In this document: piece by piece, positions 31,482 through 40,423 of the stretch
Numbering within the stretch: the first letter of the stretch is position 1
How the letters are laid out: the number at the start of each line of letters is the position of its first letter
From: Arthrobacter sp. Bi83
Lineage (GTDB): Bacteria > Actinomycetota > Actinomycetes > Actinomycetales > Micrococcaceae
Direction: 5' to 3'
Assembly: GCF_918698095.1 (NCBI RefSeq)
Contig: NZ_CAKKLY010000018.1
Location: 20,668 to 84,667 of the forward strand
Length of the DNA: 64,000 nucleotides
The notes under the pieces: generated by a model
Told to the model about the DNA's origin: nothing
Seen by the model: the letters and a program-made list of their open reading frames with translations, nothing else
Database searches by the model: none
Program-made: the position numbers and the translations under genes

Positions 31482-32675
31482 GTGAAAATATCTTCCGGCC
31501 CTTTAGCGGCCGCAGTGCAGCAATCAACCAACAGTTCCAGTTCAAGCCACAATTCCGATCCGACCCCGAGCCACGGCGAAGCGGCAACCCCTATTGCCGG
31601 CACCGAAAAGCTGAGGGGACCCGTGCAGTTTGGCTTTACGGAGAGTGCCGCCGTGCGCTTCAGGGCCCACCCGGCAGGCGGCGGACAGACGCCGGGCCGG
31701 GTTGTGCGGGTGGACCGCAACCGCCTTCTCGTCGCAACGGCAGACGGTCAGATGAGCGTGCCCTACCCGTCTGCCGGACCGGTGCCGGCCACCGGCGACT
31801 GGGTCTGGCTCGGGCCCATCCATGCCGGTGGACCCGGTGTCGCGGCCGTGCTTCCGCGCACGTCCGAGCTGAGCCGCAAGCGGGCATTCGAAGCGTCCTC
31901 TGACGCGCAGGTTCTCGGCGCCAACATTGACGTGGTTGGCGTGGTGGTCCCGGTGGACCGGCCGCTGACCCACAACAGGCTGGAGCGGACCCTTGTGGCC
32001 GCCTGGGATTCCGGTGCCGTGCCCCTGGTGATCATCACGAAGGCCGATCTGTCCGACCTGGCGGATGACGTCGTGGGAAAGGTGATCCTGCAGGCCGCCG
32101 GAGTGGACGTGGTGACCACCTCCGCGGAGCAGGGCGACGGCCTGGACGAGCTGCTGGCCCATGTGCCGCCGGGCGGGACGCTCGTGTTGCTCGGGCCGTC
32201 CGGGGCCGGAAAGTCCACGCTCATCAACGCGCTCGCCGGCCACGAGGTCCAGTCCACCGGGGAAGTGCGCGCCGCGGACGGGAAGGGAAGGCACACCACC
32301 ACGTCGCGGGAGCTGGTGCCGCTGCCCGGCGGTGCAGTGCTCATGGACACGCCCGGCGTCCGCGGCTTTGGCCTCTTTGATGCCGATGACGGCATGGGCG
32401 AGATGTTCGCTGATCTGGCGGAACTCTTCAGGCAGTGCCGTTTTTCCGACTGTGCCCATGACCGGGAGCCTGACTGCGCAGTCCGGACCGCGCTCGACGA
32501 CGGCTCCCTCGATCCCAGGAGGTGGGCGAGTTACCTGAAGCTGCAGCGTGAACTGGCGGCCCTGAACCGGCGCCACGACGCCGCGGCACGGAGGGCGTAC
32601 CAGCGTGAATGGCACCAGAAGGTCGCCGTGGCGGCCAGAACCCAGCGCGCAGGTGACCGGCCCAGGAAACGCTGA
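31482..32675 (+). CDS. rsgA: Ribosome small-subunit-dependent GTPase A
   Basis: A circularly permuted GTPase assisting 30S maturation. An OB-fold region (ARVVRVDRNRLLVAT-like, GRVVRVDRNRLLVAT) is followed by G4 IITKADL, G1 GPSGAGKSTLINALAG, and G3 DTPGVRGFGLF. The C-terminal zinc site is FRQCRFSDCAHDREPDCAV (Cys, Cys, His, Cys). Two starts are possible: GTG 31482, with GAGG 6 nt upstream, giving 397 residues with a Ser/Thr-rich N-terminal tail; or GTG 31623, giving 350 residues nearer the family's usual length but with a ribosome site only 3 nt away. I use the first. Confidence 0.9.
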   Translation: MKISSGPLAAAVQQSTNSSSSSHNSDPTPSHGEAATPIAGTEKLRGPVQFGFTESAAVRFRAHPAGGGQTPGRVVRVDRNRLLVATADGQMSVPYPSAGPVPATGDWVWLGPIHAGGPGVAAVLPRTSELSRKRAFEASSDAQVLGANIDVVGVVVPVDRPLTHNRLERTLVAAWDSGAVPLVIITKADLSDLADDVVGKVILQAAGVDVVTTSAEQGDGLDELLAHVPPGGTLVLLGPSGAGKSTLINALAGHEVQSTGEVRAADGKGRHTTTSRELVPLPGGAVLMDTPGVRGFGLFDADDGMGEMFADLAELFRQCRFSDCAHDREPDCAVRTALDDGSLDPRRWASYLKLQRELAALNRRHDAAARRAYQREWHQKVAVAARTQRAGDRPRKR

Positions 32676-32768
32676 CCCATCCCAACCCGCGTTGTCTCCG
32701 AATGGTTACGGTATCCGCGTCGGCAGTTACATTGCTGCGGGCACTGGTTACGCTTTGTCAAGACGTGC

Positions 32769-32798
32769 TTTACACCTAAAAATGGGCGGGCTTATGAT
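32769..32798 (+). promoter_or_regulatory. Promoter of the osmoprotectant ABC operon
   Basis: TTTACA and TATGAT are separated by 18 nt, a good sigma-A-type promoter and one of few in this window with both boxes. The expected start is near 32805, about 45 nt before the first gene. Confidence 0.55.
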
Positions 32799-32849
32799 CA
32801 GCTCGCTTCACCGTCCAAAGTTGCCGCCAACAGTTAGGTAAGCCAGGGA

Positions 32850-33950
32850 ATGGCCGAAGCCATGATTGAGTTCGAGAGCGTCACCAAGAGGTACCAGAGC
32901 GGACAGCCGGCAGTGGACCAGTTGAGCATGTCCATCGACAAAGGCTCCATCACGGTGTTCGTCGGACCATCAGGCTGCGGCAAGACGACATCCCTGCGCA
33001 TGATCAACCGGATGGTTGAGCCCACGTCCGGAACCATCACCGTGGACGGCAAAGACGTCACATCCGTTCCGGCGGCAGAACTGCGGCGGTCCATGGGGTA
33101 CGTTATGCAGTCCTCCGGGCTCATGCCGCACCGGTCGGTCCTGGACAACATCGCTACCGTGCCGCGCCTGAACGGCGTGTCCAAAGCCGACGCCCGCAAA
33201 CGGGCGGAGGAACTGCTCGACGTCGTCGGGCTGGCGTCGATGCTCGGGAAGCGGTATCCGTCGCAGCTCTCCGGCGGCCAGCAGCAGCGCGTCGGCGTGG
33301 CCCGCGCGCTCGCCGCCGACCCGCCGGTTCTGCTCATGGACGAGCCCTTCAGCGCGGTGGATCCCGTGGTGCGGGACGAGCTCCAGCACGAGCTGCTGCG
33401 GCTGCAGCGAGATCTGGCGAAGACGATTGTCTTTGTCACCCATGACATCGACGAGGCGACAGTCCTGGGGGACAAGGTGGCGGTCTTCGCCGTCGGCGGC
33501 AAACTGGCGCAATACGCGACGCCGGAGGAGATCCTGCGGGCCCCCGCCAACGAGTTTGTTGCTTCCTTCGTGGGCCGCGACCGCGGGTTCCGGCACCTGG
33601 CCTTCACCGCGGCCGACGGCGTGACCATCCATCCTGTGCCGACTGTCACCAGGGGCGGCAACAGCTCAGCCCCGCTGGCGGATTCTTCTGACGGCTGGCG
33701 CCTGGTGGTGGACCAGGAGTCGCGGCCGCTGGGTTGGGAAAGCCCGGACCGTGATGCGGAGCTCATCCCCGGCGGTTCGCTGTTCCGGTCCGGCGAGACG
33801 CTACGGCGGGCTCTGGACTCGGCACTCTCCTCCCCGTCAGGGCTGGGAGTCGCGGTGGACGGTGACGGACGGGTCGCGGGCGTGGTCAAGGCTGCCGAAG
33901 TGCTGGCCGTCATCGAGTCTGCCCGCCAGGTCCGGCAGGCCGCGCTCTGA
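32850..33950 (+). CDS. Quaternary amine ABC transporter ATP-binding protein (OpuCA/ProV-like)
   Basis: 366 residues. Walker A GPSGCGKTTS is at about residues 36-45, signature LSGGQQQRVGVARALAADPP, Walker B VLLMDEPFSAVDP, and the switch histidine in FVTHDIDEA. The C-terminal 100 residues after the ATPase include one CBS-like stretch (GLGVAVDGDGRVAGVVKAAEVLAVIE), reminiscent of the ionic-strength sensor of OpuCA. It powers uptake of glycine betaine, choline or carnitine-type compatible solutes. The stop overlaps the next gene's ATG (TGATG). First gene of the operon; ATG 32862 is an alternative start. Confidence 0.93.
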   Translation: MAEAMIEFESVTKRYQSGQPAVDQLSMSIDKGSITVFVGPSGCGKTTSLRMINRMVEPTSGTITVDGKDVTSVPAAELRRSMGYVMQSSGLMPHRSVLDNIATVPRLNGVSKADARKRAEELLDVVGLASMLGKRYPSQLSGGQQQRVGVARALAADPPVLLMDEPFSAVDPVVRDELQHELLRLQRDLAKTIVFVTHDIDEATVLGDKVAVFAVGGKLAQYATPEEILRAPANEFVASFVGRDRGFRHLAFTAADGVTIHPVPTVTRGGNSSAPLADSSDGWRLVVDQESRPLGWESPDRDAELIPGGSLFRSGETLRRALDSALSSPSGLGVAVDGDGRVAGVVKAAEVLAVIESARQVRQAAL

Positions 33951-34663
33951 TGGACTGGTTCCTGGCCAACAACGGCATGGTCTTTGAACGGGCGGGGCAG
34001 CACCTGGTCCTGGCCCTGGTTCCGATGCTCCTTGGCCTGCTGATTTCCATTCCGCTGGCGCAGCTTTCACGCCGCCACACCGCGCTCAGGTCGCTCGTGA
34101 ACACCATCAGTTCGCTGCTCTATACCATCCCCTCACTGGCGCTGTTCATCATCCTGCCGCCCCTGCTGGGGACCCGGATCCTGGACCCTGCGAACGTCGT
34201 AGTCGCCCTGACTATTTATGCGGTGGCGCTCCTGGTACGGGCCGCGATGGATGCCTTCGATTCGGTGGATGACGACCTCCGCCAGGCGGCTGTGGCCATG
34301 GGCTACAAGCCTGGCGCGCGCTTCCTGCAGATCGACCTGCCGCTGTCCCTGCCTGTCCTTTTTGCAGGTCTCCGCGTGGTCTCGGTCAGCAATATTTCGC
34401 TCGTCAGCGTGGCGGCGCTGCTCGGGGTGGGAAACCTGGGAATGCTGTTTACCGACGGACTGCAGCGCAACTTTGTCACCGAAGTGGTGGTGGGGATCGT
34501 TGCCATCCTGCTGCTGGCGCTGCTCATGGACGCGATCCTGGTTGTGCTGGAAAGGTTGCTCACACCGTGGACCCGGGCGTCGGCCGCCTCGCCGCGCTCC
34601 GATGTGAAAACGGGTGCTGAGTTCATCGCCGAGACGCACGTCCATGCGGGGGCGGGATCGTGA
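33950..34663 (+). CDS. Quaternary amine ABC transporter permease (OpuCB-like)
   Basis: 237 residues with about five or six membrane helices. ISSLLYTIPSLALFIILPPLLG and the EAA-like coupling loop DDDLRQAAVAMGYKPGARFLQIDLPLSLPV are typical of the OpuC/ProW permease family. It pairs with the next gene to form the membrane channel of the importer. Start ATG overlaps the ATPase stop by one base, and the end overlaps the following GTG by 4 nt, so translation is coupled throughout. Confidence 0.93.
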   Translation: MDWFLANNGMVFERAGQHLVLALVPMLLGLLISIPLAQLSRRHTALRSLVNTISSLLYTIPSLALFIILPPLLGTRILDPANVVVALTIYAVALLVRAAMDAFDSVDDDLRQAAVAMGYKPGARFLQIDLPLSLPVLFAGLRVVSVSNISLVSVAALLGVGNLGMLFTDGLQRNFVTEVVVGIVAILLLALLMDAILVVLERLLTPWTRASAASPRSDVKTGAEFIAETHVHAGAGS

Positions 34664-35406
34664 GCGACATCTTTACCGATACCTTCGCCTGGCTCGCGGA
34701 TCCTAAGCACTGGTCCGGAAGCTCCGGAATCCCCGTGCGGCTGCTGGAGCACCTGCAGTACAGCGGCCTTGTGCTTGTCATCGCCGCGGCCATCGCCCTT
34801 CCCGTGGGGCTGTACATCGGGCACACCGGGAGGGGCCGGGTGGCAGCCGTGGCCGTGGCAGGTGCCCTGCGCGCCTTGCCGACGCTGGGACTCCTGGTGC
34901 TGTTCGCCCTGATTGCCGGCAGCGGGCTCATGCCACCGGTATGGGCGCTGGTGATCCTCACCGTCCCGCCGCTGCTGGCAGGTACCTACGCGGGCATCTC
35001 GAGCGTGGACACCACGGTGGTGGACGCCGCACGCGCCATGGGCATGAAGGAACTGCAGATCCTGTTCAGCGTGGAGCTTCCCAACGGACTGCAGGTGATG
35101 TTCGGCGGCATCCGCACCGCCGTGCTCCAGGTCATCGCCACTGTCTCCGTGGTGGCCTACCTTCCGCTCGGCGGCCTCGGACGTTACCTGTTCGACGGGC
35201 TCGTCCTTCAGGACTTTCCGCGGATGCTGGCGGGCTCACTGCTGATCGCAGGCCTGGCAATCGCCGTCGACCTTATCCTGGCAGCAGCCCAGCGGCTGCT
35301 GGTGTCACCCGGACTTTCCACCCGTTCCAAGGGCGGCCGCAAGGCCGTCACCGATCTCACGGCTGCCGCACCCGCGGCGGCCGCTGTTCAAGGAGGCTCC
35401 CAATGA
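34660..35406 (+). CDS. Quaternary amine ABC transporter permease (OpuCD-like)
   Basis: 248 residues, six predicted helices. Family segments are GALRALPTLGLLVLFALI and the coupling loop VVDAARAMGMKELQILFSVELPNGLQVMFGGIRTAVLQVIATVSVVAYLPLGG (given in part). The start GTG 34660 overlaps the upstream stop (GTGA) and the end overlaps the ATG of the binding protein (ATGA). It forms a heterodimeric channel with the preceding permease. Confidence 0.93.
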   Translation: MSDIFTDTFAWLADPKHWSGSSGIPVRLLEHLQYSGLVLVIAAAIALPVGLYIGHTGRGRVAAVAVAGALRALPTLGLLVLFALIAGSGLMPPVWALVILTVPPLLAGTYAGISSVDTTVVDAARAMGMKELQILFSVELPNGLQVMFGGIRTAVLQVIATVSVVAYLPLGGLGRYLFDGLVLQDFPRMLAGSLLIAGLAIAVDLILAAAQRLLVSPGLSTRSKGGRKAVTDLTAAAPAAAAVQGGSQ

Positions 35407-36359
35407 ATCACCCCGTCCACACGACCATCACCCGCCGTGGCCTGGGCGGCCTGGCCGCTGGTGTCGGTATTGCCCTTGCCCTCTCCGCGTGCAGCAGCGG
35501 TAGTCCGCTGTCCTCACCGACCACCAGTGCGGGCAGTGCGGCCGCCGGCGGTTCCCTGGTGGTCGGTTCCGCAGACTTTCCCGAGAGCCAGATCATCGCC
35601 GAGATTTACGCCGGTGCCCTGAACGCTGCCGGTGTCACAGCAACCACAAAACCGAACATCGGCTCCCGGGAGATCTACTTCAAGGCTGTCCAGGACGGGT
35701 CCGTTGACGTTGTTCCGGACTACTCCGGTAACCTGCTGTCCTTTGTAAACACCGAGGCGCCCGAAGTTTCGGCGGACGACATCTTCAAGGCGTTGCCGGA
35801 AAAGCTTCCCAAGGGCGTCGCAGTCCTGGAGCCTTCCAAGGCTGAGGACAAGGACGCCATGGTGGTCACCAAGGCCACCGCGGAAAAGTACCAGCTGAAG
35901 TCCATTGAAGACCTCGCCAAGGTCTGCAAGGACCTCACCATGGCAGCTCCGGCCACCTTCGAAACCCGGTCCTATGGATTCCCGGGCCTGAAGACGAACT
36001 ATGGCTGCGAGCTCAAGGCTTTGAAGCCCTTCAGCGACGGCGGCGGAAACCTGACCCTGAAGGCCCTCCTGAATGATGAGGTCCAGGTGGCCGACATCTT
36101 CACCACCACACCGTCCATCGCCGACAACGACCTCGTGGTCCTGGAAGACCCCAAGAGCAACTTCAAGGCCCAGCAGGTGCTGCCGCTCTACAACGAGGCC
36201 AAGGTGACAGACAAGGCAAAGGAAGCGCTGAACAGTGTCTCAAAGACTCTCACCACGGAGGACCTTATCAACCTCAACCGGGCAGTGAGCGGCAGCCAGA
36301 AGCAGAACGCCAAGGACGCCGCAGCCGCCTGGCTCAAGGACAAGGGCATCGTCAAGTAA
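35403..36359 (+). CDS. Quaternary amine-binding lipoprotein (OpuCC/OsmF-like)
   Basis: 318 residues. A twin-Arg-containing n-region (TRRGLGG) and hydrophobic stretch lead to the lipobox LALSAC, with Cys lipidated after signal peptidase II cleavage. LVVGSADFPESQIIAEIYAGALNAAG is the start of the OpuAC/OsmF fold, and SVDVVPDYSGNLLSF carries an expected ligand-cage region. It captures the solute for the two permeases. ATG 35403 overlaps the previous stop; the frame is open further upstream, but the signal peptide fixes the start. A strong terminator follows. Confidence 0.94.
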   Translation: MNHPVHTTITRRGLGGLAAGVGIALALSACSSGSPLSSPTTSAGSAAAGGSLVVGSADFPESQIIAEIYAGALNAAGVTATTKPNIGSREIYFKAVQDGSVDVVPDYSGNLLSFVNTEAPEVSADDIFKALPEKLPKGVAVLEPSKAEDKDAMVVTKATAEKYQLKSIEDLAKVCKDLTMAAPATFETRSYGFPGLKTNYGCELKALKPFSDGGGNLTLKALLNDEVQVADIFTTTPSIADNDLVVLEDPKSNFKAQQVLPLYNEAKVTDKAKEALNSVSKTLTTEDLINLNRAVSGSQKQNAKDAAAAWLKDKGIVK

Positions 36360-36409
36360 ACCCTTTGCTGTCCTGCGCTGAAACAGCGGTACAGCACTTG
36401 AGCTAACGA

Positions 36410-36456
36410 CGACGGCGGCTGCCGGACCCAGCTGGGGGTGCCGGCAGCCGCCGTCG
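36410..36456 (+). terminator. Terminator of the osmoprotectant operon
   Basis: A 16-bp perfect GC-rich stem (CGACGGCGGCTGCCGG / CCGGCAGCCGCCGTCG) with a 15-nt loop that itself contains CCCAGCTGGG. GGTTTAA follows. It is about 50 nt after the operon's last stop. Confidence 0.85.
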
Positions 36457-36538
36457 GGGTTTAATGGACCTCAGCGGATGCGATGGTCCGGCCGTTCCGT
36501 GTGAGCCAAGTCTCCCCGGAAGTACATCCCGCATATGG

Positions 36539-36544
36539 CATATT
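36539..36544 (+). promoter_or_regulatory. -10 element for leaderless aminotransferase gene
   Basis: CATATT followed by 6 nt (TGATGG) and ATG 36551. No ribosome binding site is present; C in place of the first T makes this one weaker than the others. Confidence 0.4.
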
Positions 36545-36550
36545 TGATGG

Positions 36551-37771
36551 ATGGCAGAATTCAAGCAGTCCACCAAGCTTCATAATGTCCTTTACGACAT
36601 CCGTGGACCGATTCTTCAGGCCGCCCAGCAGATGGAGGCGGAGGGTCACCGGATCCTCAAACTGAACATCGGAAACCCGGCACCTTTCGGTTTTGAAGCG
36701 CCGGACGCGATCCTGGTGGACATGATCCGCCACCTGCCACATGCCCAGGGCTACAGCGACTCGCGGGGCATCTTCTCGGCTCGTACAGCAGTCTCGCAGT
36801 ACTACCAGACCCGGGGCATCCAGAACATCCACGTGGATGATATCTACCTCGGCAACGGCGTGAGCGAGCTCATCACCATGTCGCTAATGGCGCTCCTTGA
36901 CGACGGCGACGAGGTCCTCATCCCCACTCCGGATTACCCGCTGTGGACTGCCTCGGTGGCTCTGGCGAGCGGGCGGCCCGTGCACTACCTGTGCGATGAG
37001 GAATCGGGCTGGCAGCCGGACCTGGAGGACCTCGAGTCCAAGATCACGCCGCGCACCAAGGGCATCGTGGTGATCAACCCGAACAACCCCACCGGTGCCG
37101 TGTACCCGGAGGAGACCCTCAAGAAGATTGTGGCCCTGGCTGAGAAGCACGGTCTGGTCCTCTTCGCGGACGAAATCTACGAGAAGATCCTGTACGAGGA
37201 TGCCGTTCACGTGAACCTGGCCAGCCTGACCGGCGACGACGTGCTGTGCCTGACCTTCAGCGGATTGTCCAAGGCCTACCGTGTGTGCGGCTATCGGGCA
37301 GGGTGGATGGCCATCTCGGGGCCGAAGAAGGACGCCTCGGATTACCTCGAAGGCATCAATCTGCTCGCCAATATGAGGCTGTGCGCCAATGTACCGGCAC
37401 AGCATGCCATCCAGACCGCGCTGGGCGGCTATCAGAGCATCAACGACCTCATTCTTCCCGGCGGCCGCCTGCTGGAGCAGCGGAACAAGGCCTATGACAT
37501 GCTGAACGCCATTCCCGGCGTGAGCACTCAGCAGGCCAGGGGAGCCCTGTACCTGTTCCCCAGGCTGGACCCCGATGTTTACCACATCCGCGATGATGAA
37601 AAGTTCGTCCTGGACCTCCTCAGGGAGCAGAAAATCCTGGTGTCCCACGGCCGGGCCTTCAACTGGGTGCGGCCTGACCACTTCAGGATGGTGACCCTGC
37701 CGAACGTCAAGGACATCGAGGAGGCAATCGGCCGCATGGGAGACTTCCTCAGCAGGTACCAAGGGAACTAG
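36551..37771 (+). CDS. PLP-dependent aminotransferase, AlaT/AlaA type
   Basis: 406 residues, fold type I class I aminotransferase. LKLNIGNPAPFGFEAPDAI at the N-terminus, YSDSRGIFSAR and VINPNNPTGAVYPEETL are typical of glutamate-pyruvate aminotransferases of the AlaA/AlaT group. The PLP-binding Lys is in FSGLSKAYRVCGYRAGW, with FADEIYEKILY before it. It probably interconverts alanine/2-oxoglutarate and pyruvate/glutamate. The start has CATATT 6 nt upstream and no ribosome site. PPK2 follows after 35 nt. Confidence 0.93.
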   Translation: MAEFKQSTKLHNVLYDIRGPILQAAQQMEAEGHRILKLNIGNPAPFGFEAPDAILVDMIRHLPHAQGYSDSRGIFSARTAVSQYYQTRGIQNIHVDDIYLGNGVSELITMSLMALLDDGDEVLIPTPDYPLWTASVALASGRPVHYLCDEESGWQPDLEDLESKITPRTKGIVVINPNNPTGAVYPEETLKKIVALAEKHGLVLFADEIYEKILYEDAVHVNLASLTGDDVLCLTFSGLSKAYRVCGYRAGWMAISGPKKDASDYLEGINLLANMRLCANVPAQHAIQTALGGYQSINDLILPGGRLLEQRNKAYDMLNAIPGVSTQQARGALYLFPRLDPDVYHIRDDEKFVLDLLREQKILVSHGRAFNWVRPDHFRMVTLPNVKDIEEAIGRMGDFLSRYQGN

Positions 37772-37806
37772 CCTGTTCCCACGTACAACTGCAGAAAGAG
37801 GTCACC

Positions 37807-38661
37807 ATGGCCGGCGTCGTGGAATTCGGGAAGTTCCCCTCCGGGACTTTGAGAGTTGACAAGGGATTCAAGTTTGAGGATGTGGACCCCAATGCGACGC
37901 CTGGCTACACCGGGAAGAAAGCCGACGGCGAGGAGCTGCTCGCGGATCTTGACGGCAAGCTGGCCGAGCTGCAGGAGAAGCTGTTCGCTGAGGCCAAGTT
38001 TGGCGGCTCCAAACGGGTCCTGCTGATCCTGCAGGGAATGGACACCGCAGGTAAAGGCGGAATCGTGAAGCACGTCCTGGGCGCGATGGATCCCCAAGGG
38101 GTCAGGTTCAAGTCGTTCAAGGCGCCCACCGATGAGGAGAAGGCCTACGACTTTCTCTGGCGGATTGAAAAGGTAGTGCCCGCTGCGGGCACGATGGGCG
38201 TCTTCGACCGTTCGCACTACGAGGATGTCCTGATCCACCGTGTGCACGGCTGGGCCGACCCGAAAGAACTTCAGCGGCGGTACGCCGCCATCAACGAATT
38301 CGAAGCCAGGCAGACGGCAGTGGGTACCGCGGTCATCAAGGTCATGCTGAACATCAGCAGTGACGAGCAGAAGAATCGGCTGCTGGCACGGTTGGACAAA
38401 CCGGCGAAGCACTGGAAATACAGCACCGGGGATCTGAAGGAGCGCGCCTTCTGGGATGACTATATGGCCGCTTACCAGGCTGCGTTCGATGCCACGTCGA
38501 CGGACGGCGCCCCTTGGTACGTCGTTCCGGCGAACAAGAAATGGTATGCGCGCATCGCGGTGCAGCAGCTGCTGCTCGAGGCGCTCATGGCCCTCAAGCT
38601 GGAGTGGCCCAAGGCTGACTTCGACGTCGACGCCGAGCGCCGCCTCCTCGAGAAGTCCTAG
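37807..38661 (+). CDS. ppk2: Polyphosphate kinase 2, probable class III
   Basis: 284 residues. Walker A is in LLILQGMDTAGKGGIVKHVLGAMDPQGV (about 72-99), and the Walker B/lid segment is GVFDRSHYEDVLIHRVH. The FKAPTDEEKAYDFLWRIEK block is typical. It transfers phosphate from polyphosphate to nucleotides; class III members, known from Arthrobacter aurescens, act on both AMP and ADP. AGAGGTCACC precedes the ATG. It converges with xseB with only 5 nt between stops. Confidence 0.93.
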   Translation: MAGVVEFGKFPSGTLRVDKGFKFEDVDPNATPGYTGKKADGEELLADLDGKLAELQEKLFAEAKFGGSKRVLLILQGMDTAGKGGIVKHVLGAMDPQGVRFKSFKAPTDEEKAYDFLWRIEKVVPAAGTMGVFDRSHYEDVLIHRVHGWADPKELQRRYAAINEFEARQTAVGTAVIKVMLNISSDEQKNRLLARLDKPAKHWKYSTGDLKERAFWDDYMAAYQAAFDATSTDGAPWYVVPANKKWYARIAVQQLLLEALMALKLEWPKADFDVDAERRLLEKS

Positions 38662-38666
38662 CCGTT

Positions 38667-38918
38667 CTAGCCGTCCTTGCGGGCGGCAGCCAGCCTCTTC
38701 CGCGCGCCCTCCAGCCATTCTTCACAGCGCCGGGCCAAGGCCTCACCGCGCTCCCAGAGGGCTAGTGAATCTTCAAGGCTTGTGCCGCCTGCTTCAAGTT
38801 TGGACACGACGCCCACCAGTTGTTCGCGGGCTTCCTCGTAGCTGAGGGCCTCTATCTCTGCCGGCAGCGCTGTCGCTGCCGCGCTGCTGGAGCCGGTCTG
38901 GTCGGAGCGGTCTGTCAT
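38667..38918 (-). CDS. xseB: Exodeoxyribonuclease VII small subunit
   Basis: 83 residues, the normal size. The core [55 protein letters not shown] (cited as [17 protein letters not shown] and [12 protein letters not shown]) is the whole XseB fold, two helices that bind the large subunit. It forms exonuclease VII with XseA, which degrades single-stranded DNA to acid-soluble oligonucleotides. It lies 78 nt downstream of xseA on the same strand. Confidence 0.95.
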   Translation of the reverse strand: MTDRSDQTGSSSAAATALPAEIEALSYEEAREQLVGVVSKLEAGGTSLEDSLALWERGEALARRCEEWLEGARKRLAAARKDG

Positions 38919-38996
38919 GTCGGTTTCACCTGTCGGGTTGGTCTGGCTGGTTTCGCGGGTGGGATTAATTCGGAGGATGGGGCCGGGTTCGCTGGG

Positions 38997-40292
38997 TCAG
39001 GCACCTGACGCCTGGTGCCCTCCAATGGAGGTGGCACCGAACCGCCCGCCCGCGACACGGACGGAGAGCTCTGTCCCGGACGGAACCTGGGCCGGATGGC
39101 GAACGACGGCCCCTTCCGTGCCCGGGGCCTTGCCTCCGGCGAGCTGGACCACGGCGTATCCGCGGTCCAGGGTCTGCTGGGGTGACAGGGCGCGGACCTG
39201 GGCCTGAAGATGCACAAGCTGGTCGGCGGCCCTTGTGACGGCGGCGCTGATGGCTGCAGTCGATCGGCGGCCAAGCCGTTCCACGTCGTCCGCGCGCGCG
39301 GAGACCATGCCTTCGGGCGAGGCAAGGACGGGGCGGGACCTCAGCGCGGCGAGGCGGTCGGACTCCCTGGCAACGAGCTGCGTCACCGAGCGGTGCAGTT
39401 GGGCCTCGGCCTGGCGCACTCGGGCGAGCTCTTCAGAGACCTCCGGAACTATCCGCTTGGCGGCGTCCGTCGGGGTGGACGCGCGCAGGTCGGCGACGTC
39501 GTCCAGGATGGGACGGTCCGCCTCGTGCCCGATAGCGCTCACGACAGGGGTCAGGACGCCGGCGACGGCACGGATCAGTTCCTCGTTGCTGAAGGGCAGG
39601 AGGTCCTCCAGTGCGCCGCCTCCGCGTGCAATGACGATGACGTCGACGTCGGGGCGGGAGTCGAGTTCCCTCAGGGCACCAATAATCTGTGCAACCGCTG
39701 TATTTCCCTGGACGGCGACTTCGCGGACCTCAAACTCGACGGCGGGCCAGCGCAGGGCCGCGTTGCGGAGGACATCCTTCTTGGCGTCCGAGTCCCGGCC
39801 GGTGATCAGGCCGATGCGGTGGGGGAGGAGTGGCAGCCGCTTCTTCCGGGACTCGGCGAAGAGACCTTCGGCAGCGAGGGCGTGGCGCAGCCGTTCGATC
39901 CGGGCGAGGAGGTCGCCCAGGCCCACCGGGCGGATGTCTTTGACGGACATGTTCAGGCGGCCGGTCTTCAGCCAGAACTCGGCCTTGAGGAGGGCTACCA
40001 CCCTGCTTCCGCGTTCGAGCGGGGTCTCCTGGCGGTCGAGGACCTTGGACCAGATGGAAGCCGGAAGGGAAATCTCGGCATCCACGTCCCGGAGTGTCAG
40101 GAATGCGCTGCTGCCGCGGCGGTTCAGCTCGATGACCTGTCCCTCCACCCACGCGGCCGGTGCCCGTTCAATGTGCGTCTTGAGTTTTTGGGACAGCAAC
40201 TGCAGCGGCCACGGGTTGTCCGGGCTGGTATCGGCGGCGGTGGCGGGCACCGTTGTGGGACCCCCGGCCGGCACGGTGGCATTTTCAGCCAT
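38997..40292 (-). CDS. xseA: Exodeoxyribonuclease VII large subunit
   Basis: 431 residues from ATG 40292. An N-terminal OB-fold (WVEGQVIELNRRGSSAFLTLRDVDAEI) precedes the catalytic domain with IGLITGRDSDAKKDVL, ARGGGALEDLLPFSNEELIRA and SAIGHEADRPILDDVADLRASTPTDAA, all hallmark XseA blocks. A long helical arm and the C-terminal LSPQQTLDRGYAVV segment follow. The frame is open 38 codons further upstream, without similarity. The 78-nt spacer to xseB contains no obvious terminator. Confidence 0.96.
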   Translation of the reverse strand: MAENATVPAGGPTTVPATAADTSPDNPWPLQLLSQKLKTHIERAPAAWVEGQVIELNRRGSSAFLTLRDVDAEISLPASIWSKVLDRQETPLERGSRVVALLKAEFWLKTGRLNMSVKDIRPVGLGDLLARIERLRHALAAEGLFAESRKKRLPLLPHRIGLITGRDSDAKKDVLRNAALRWPAVEFEVREVAVQGNTAVAQIIGALRELDSRPDVDVIVIARGGGALEDLLPFSNEELIRAVAGVLTPVVSAIGHEADRPILDDVADLRASTPTDAAKRIVPEVSEELARVRQAEAQLHRSVTQLVARESDRLAALRSRPVLASPEGMVSARADDVERLGRRSTAAISAAVTRAADQLVHLQAQVRALSPQQTLDRGYAVVQLAGGKAPGTEGAVVRHPAQVPSGTELSVRVAGGRFGATSIGGHQASGA

Positions 40293-40423
40293 GCGCTGCC
40301 CGGGTAGCCGTGATTGCCTGATGCATGTGGCGGTCCTTTGCCTTCGCGGTGGGTTAACCAACTCTATCCATAGCTTTATCACCGGTTGCCGACATTTTTT
40401 GAACATGCGGCGACGCCCCTAGG

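Noticed and set aside
31403..31903. 166-codon frame overlapping the rsgA start
   Set aside because: No ribosome site and no recognisable domain; it overlaps well-supported rsgA coding sequence in another frame.
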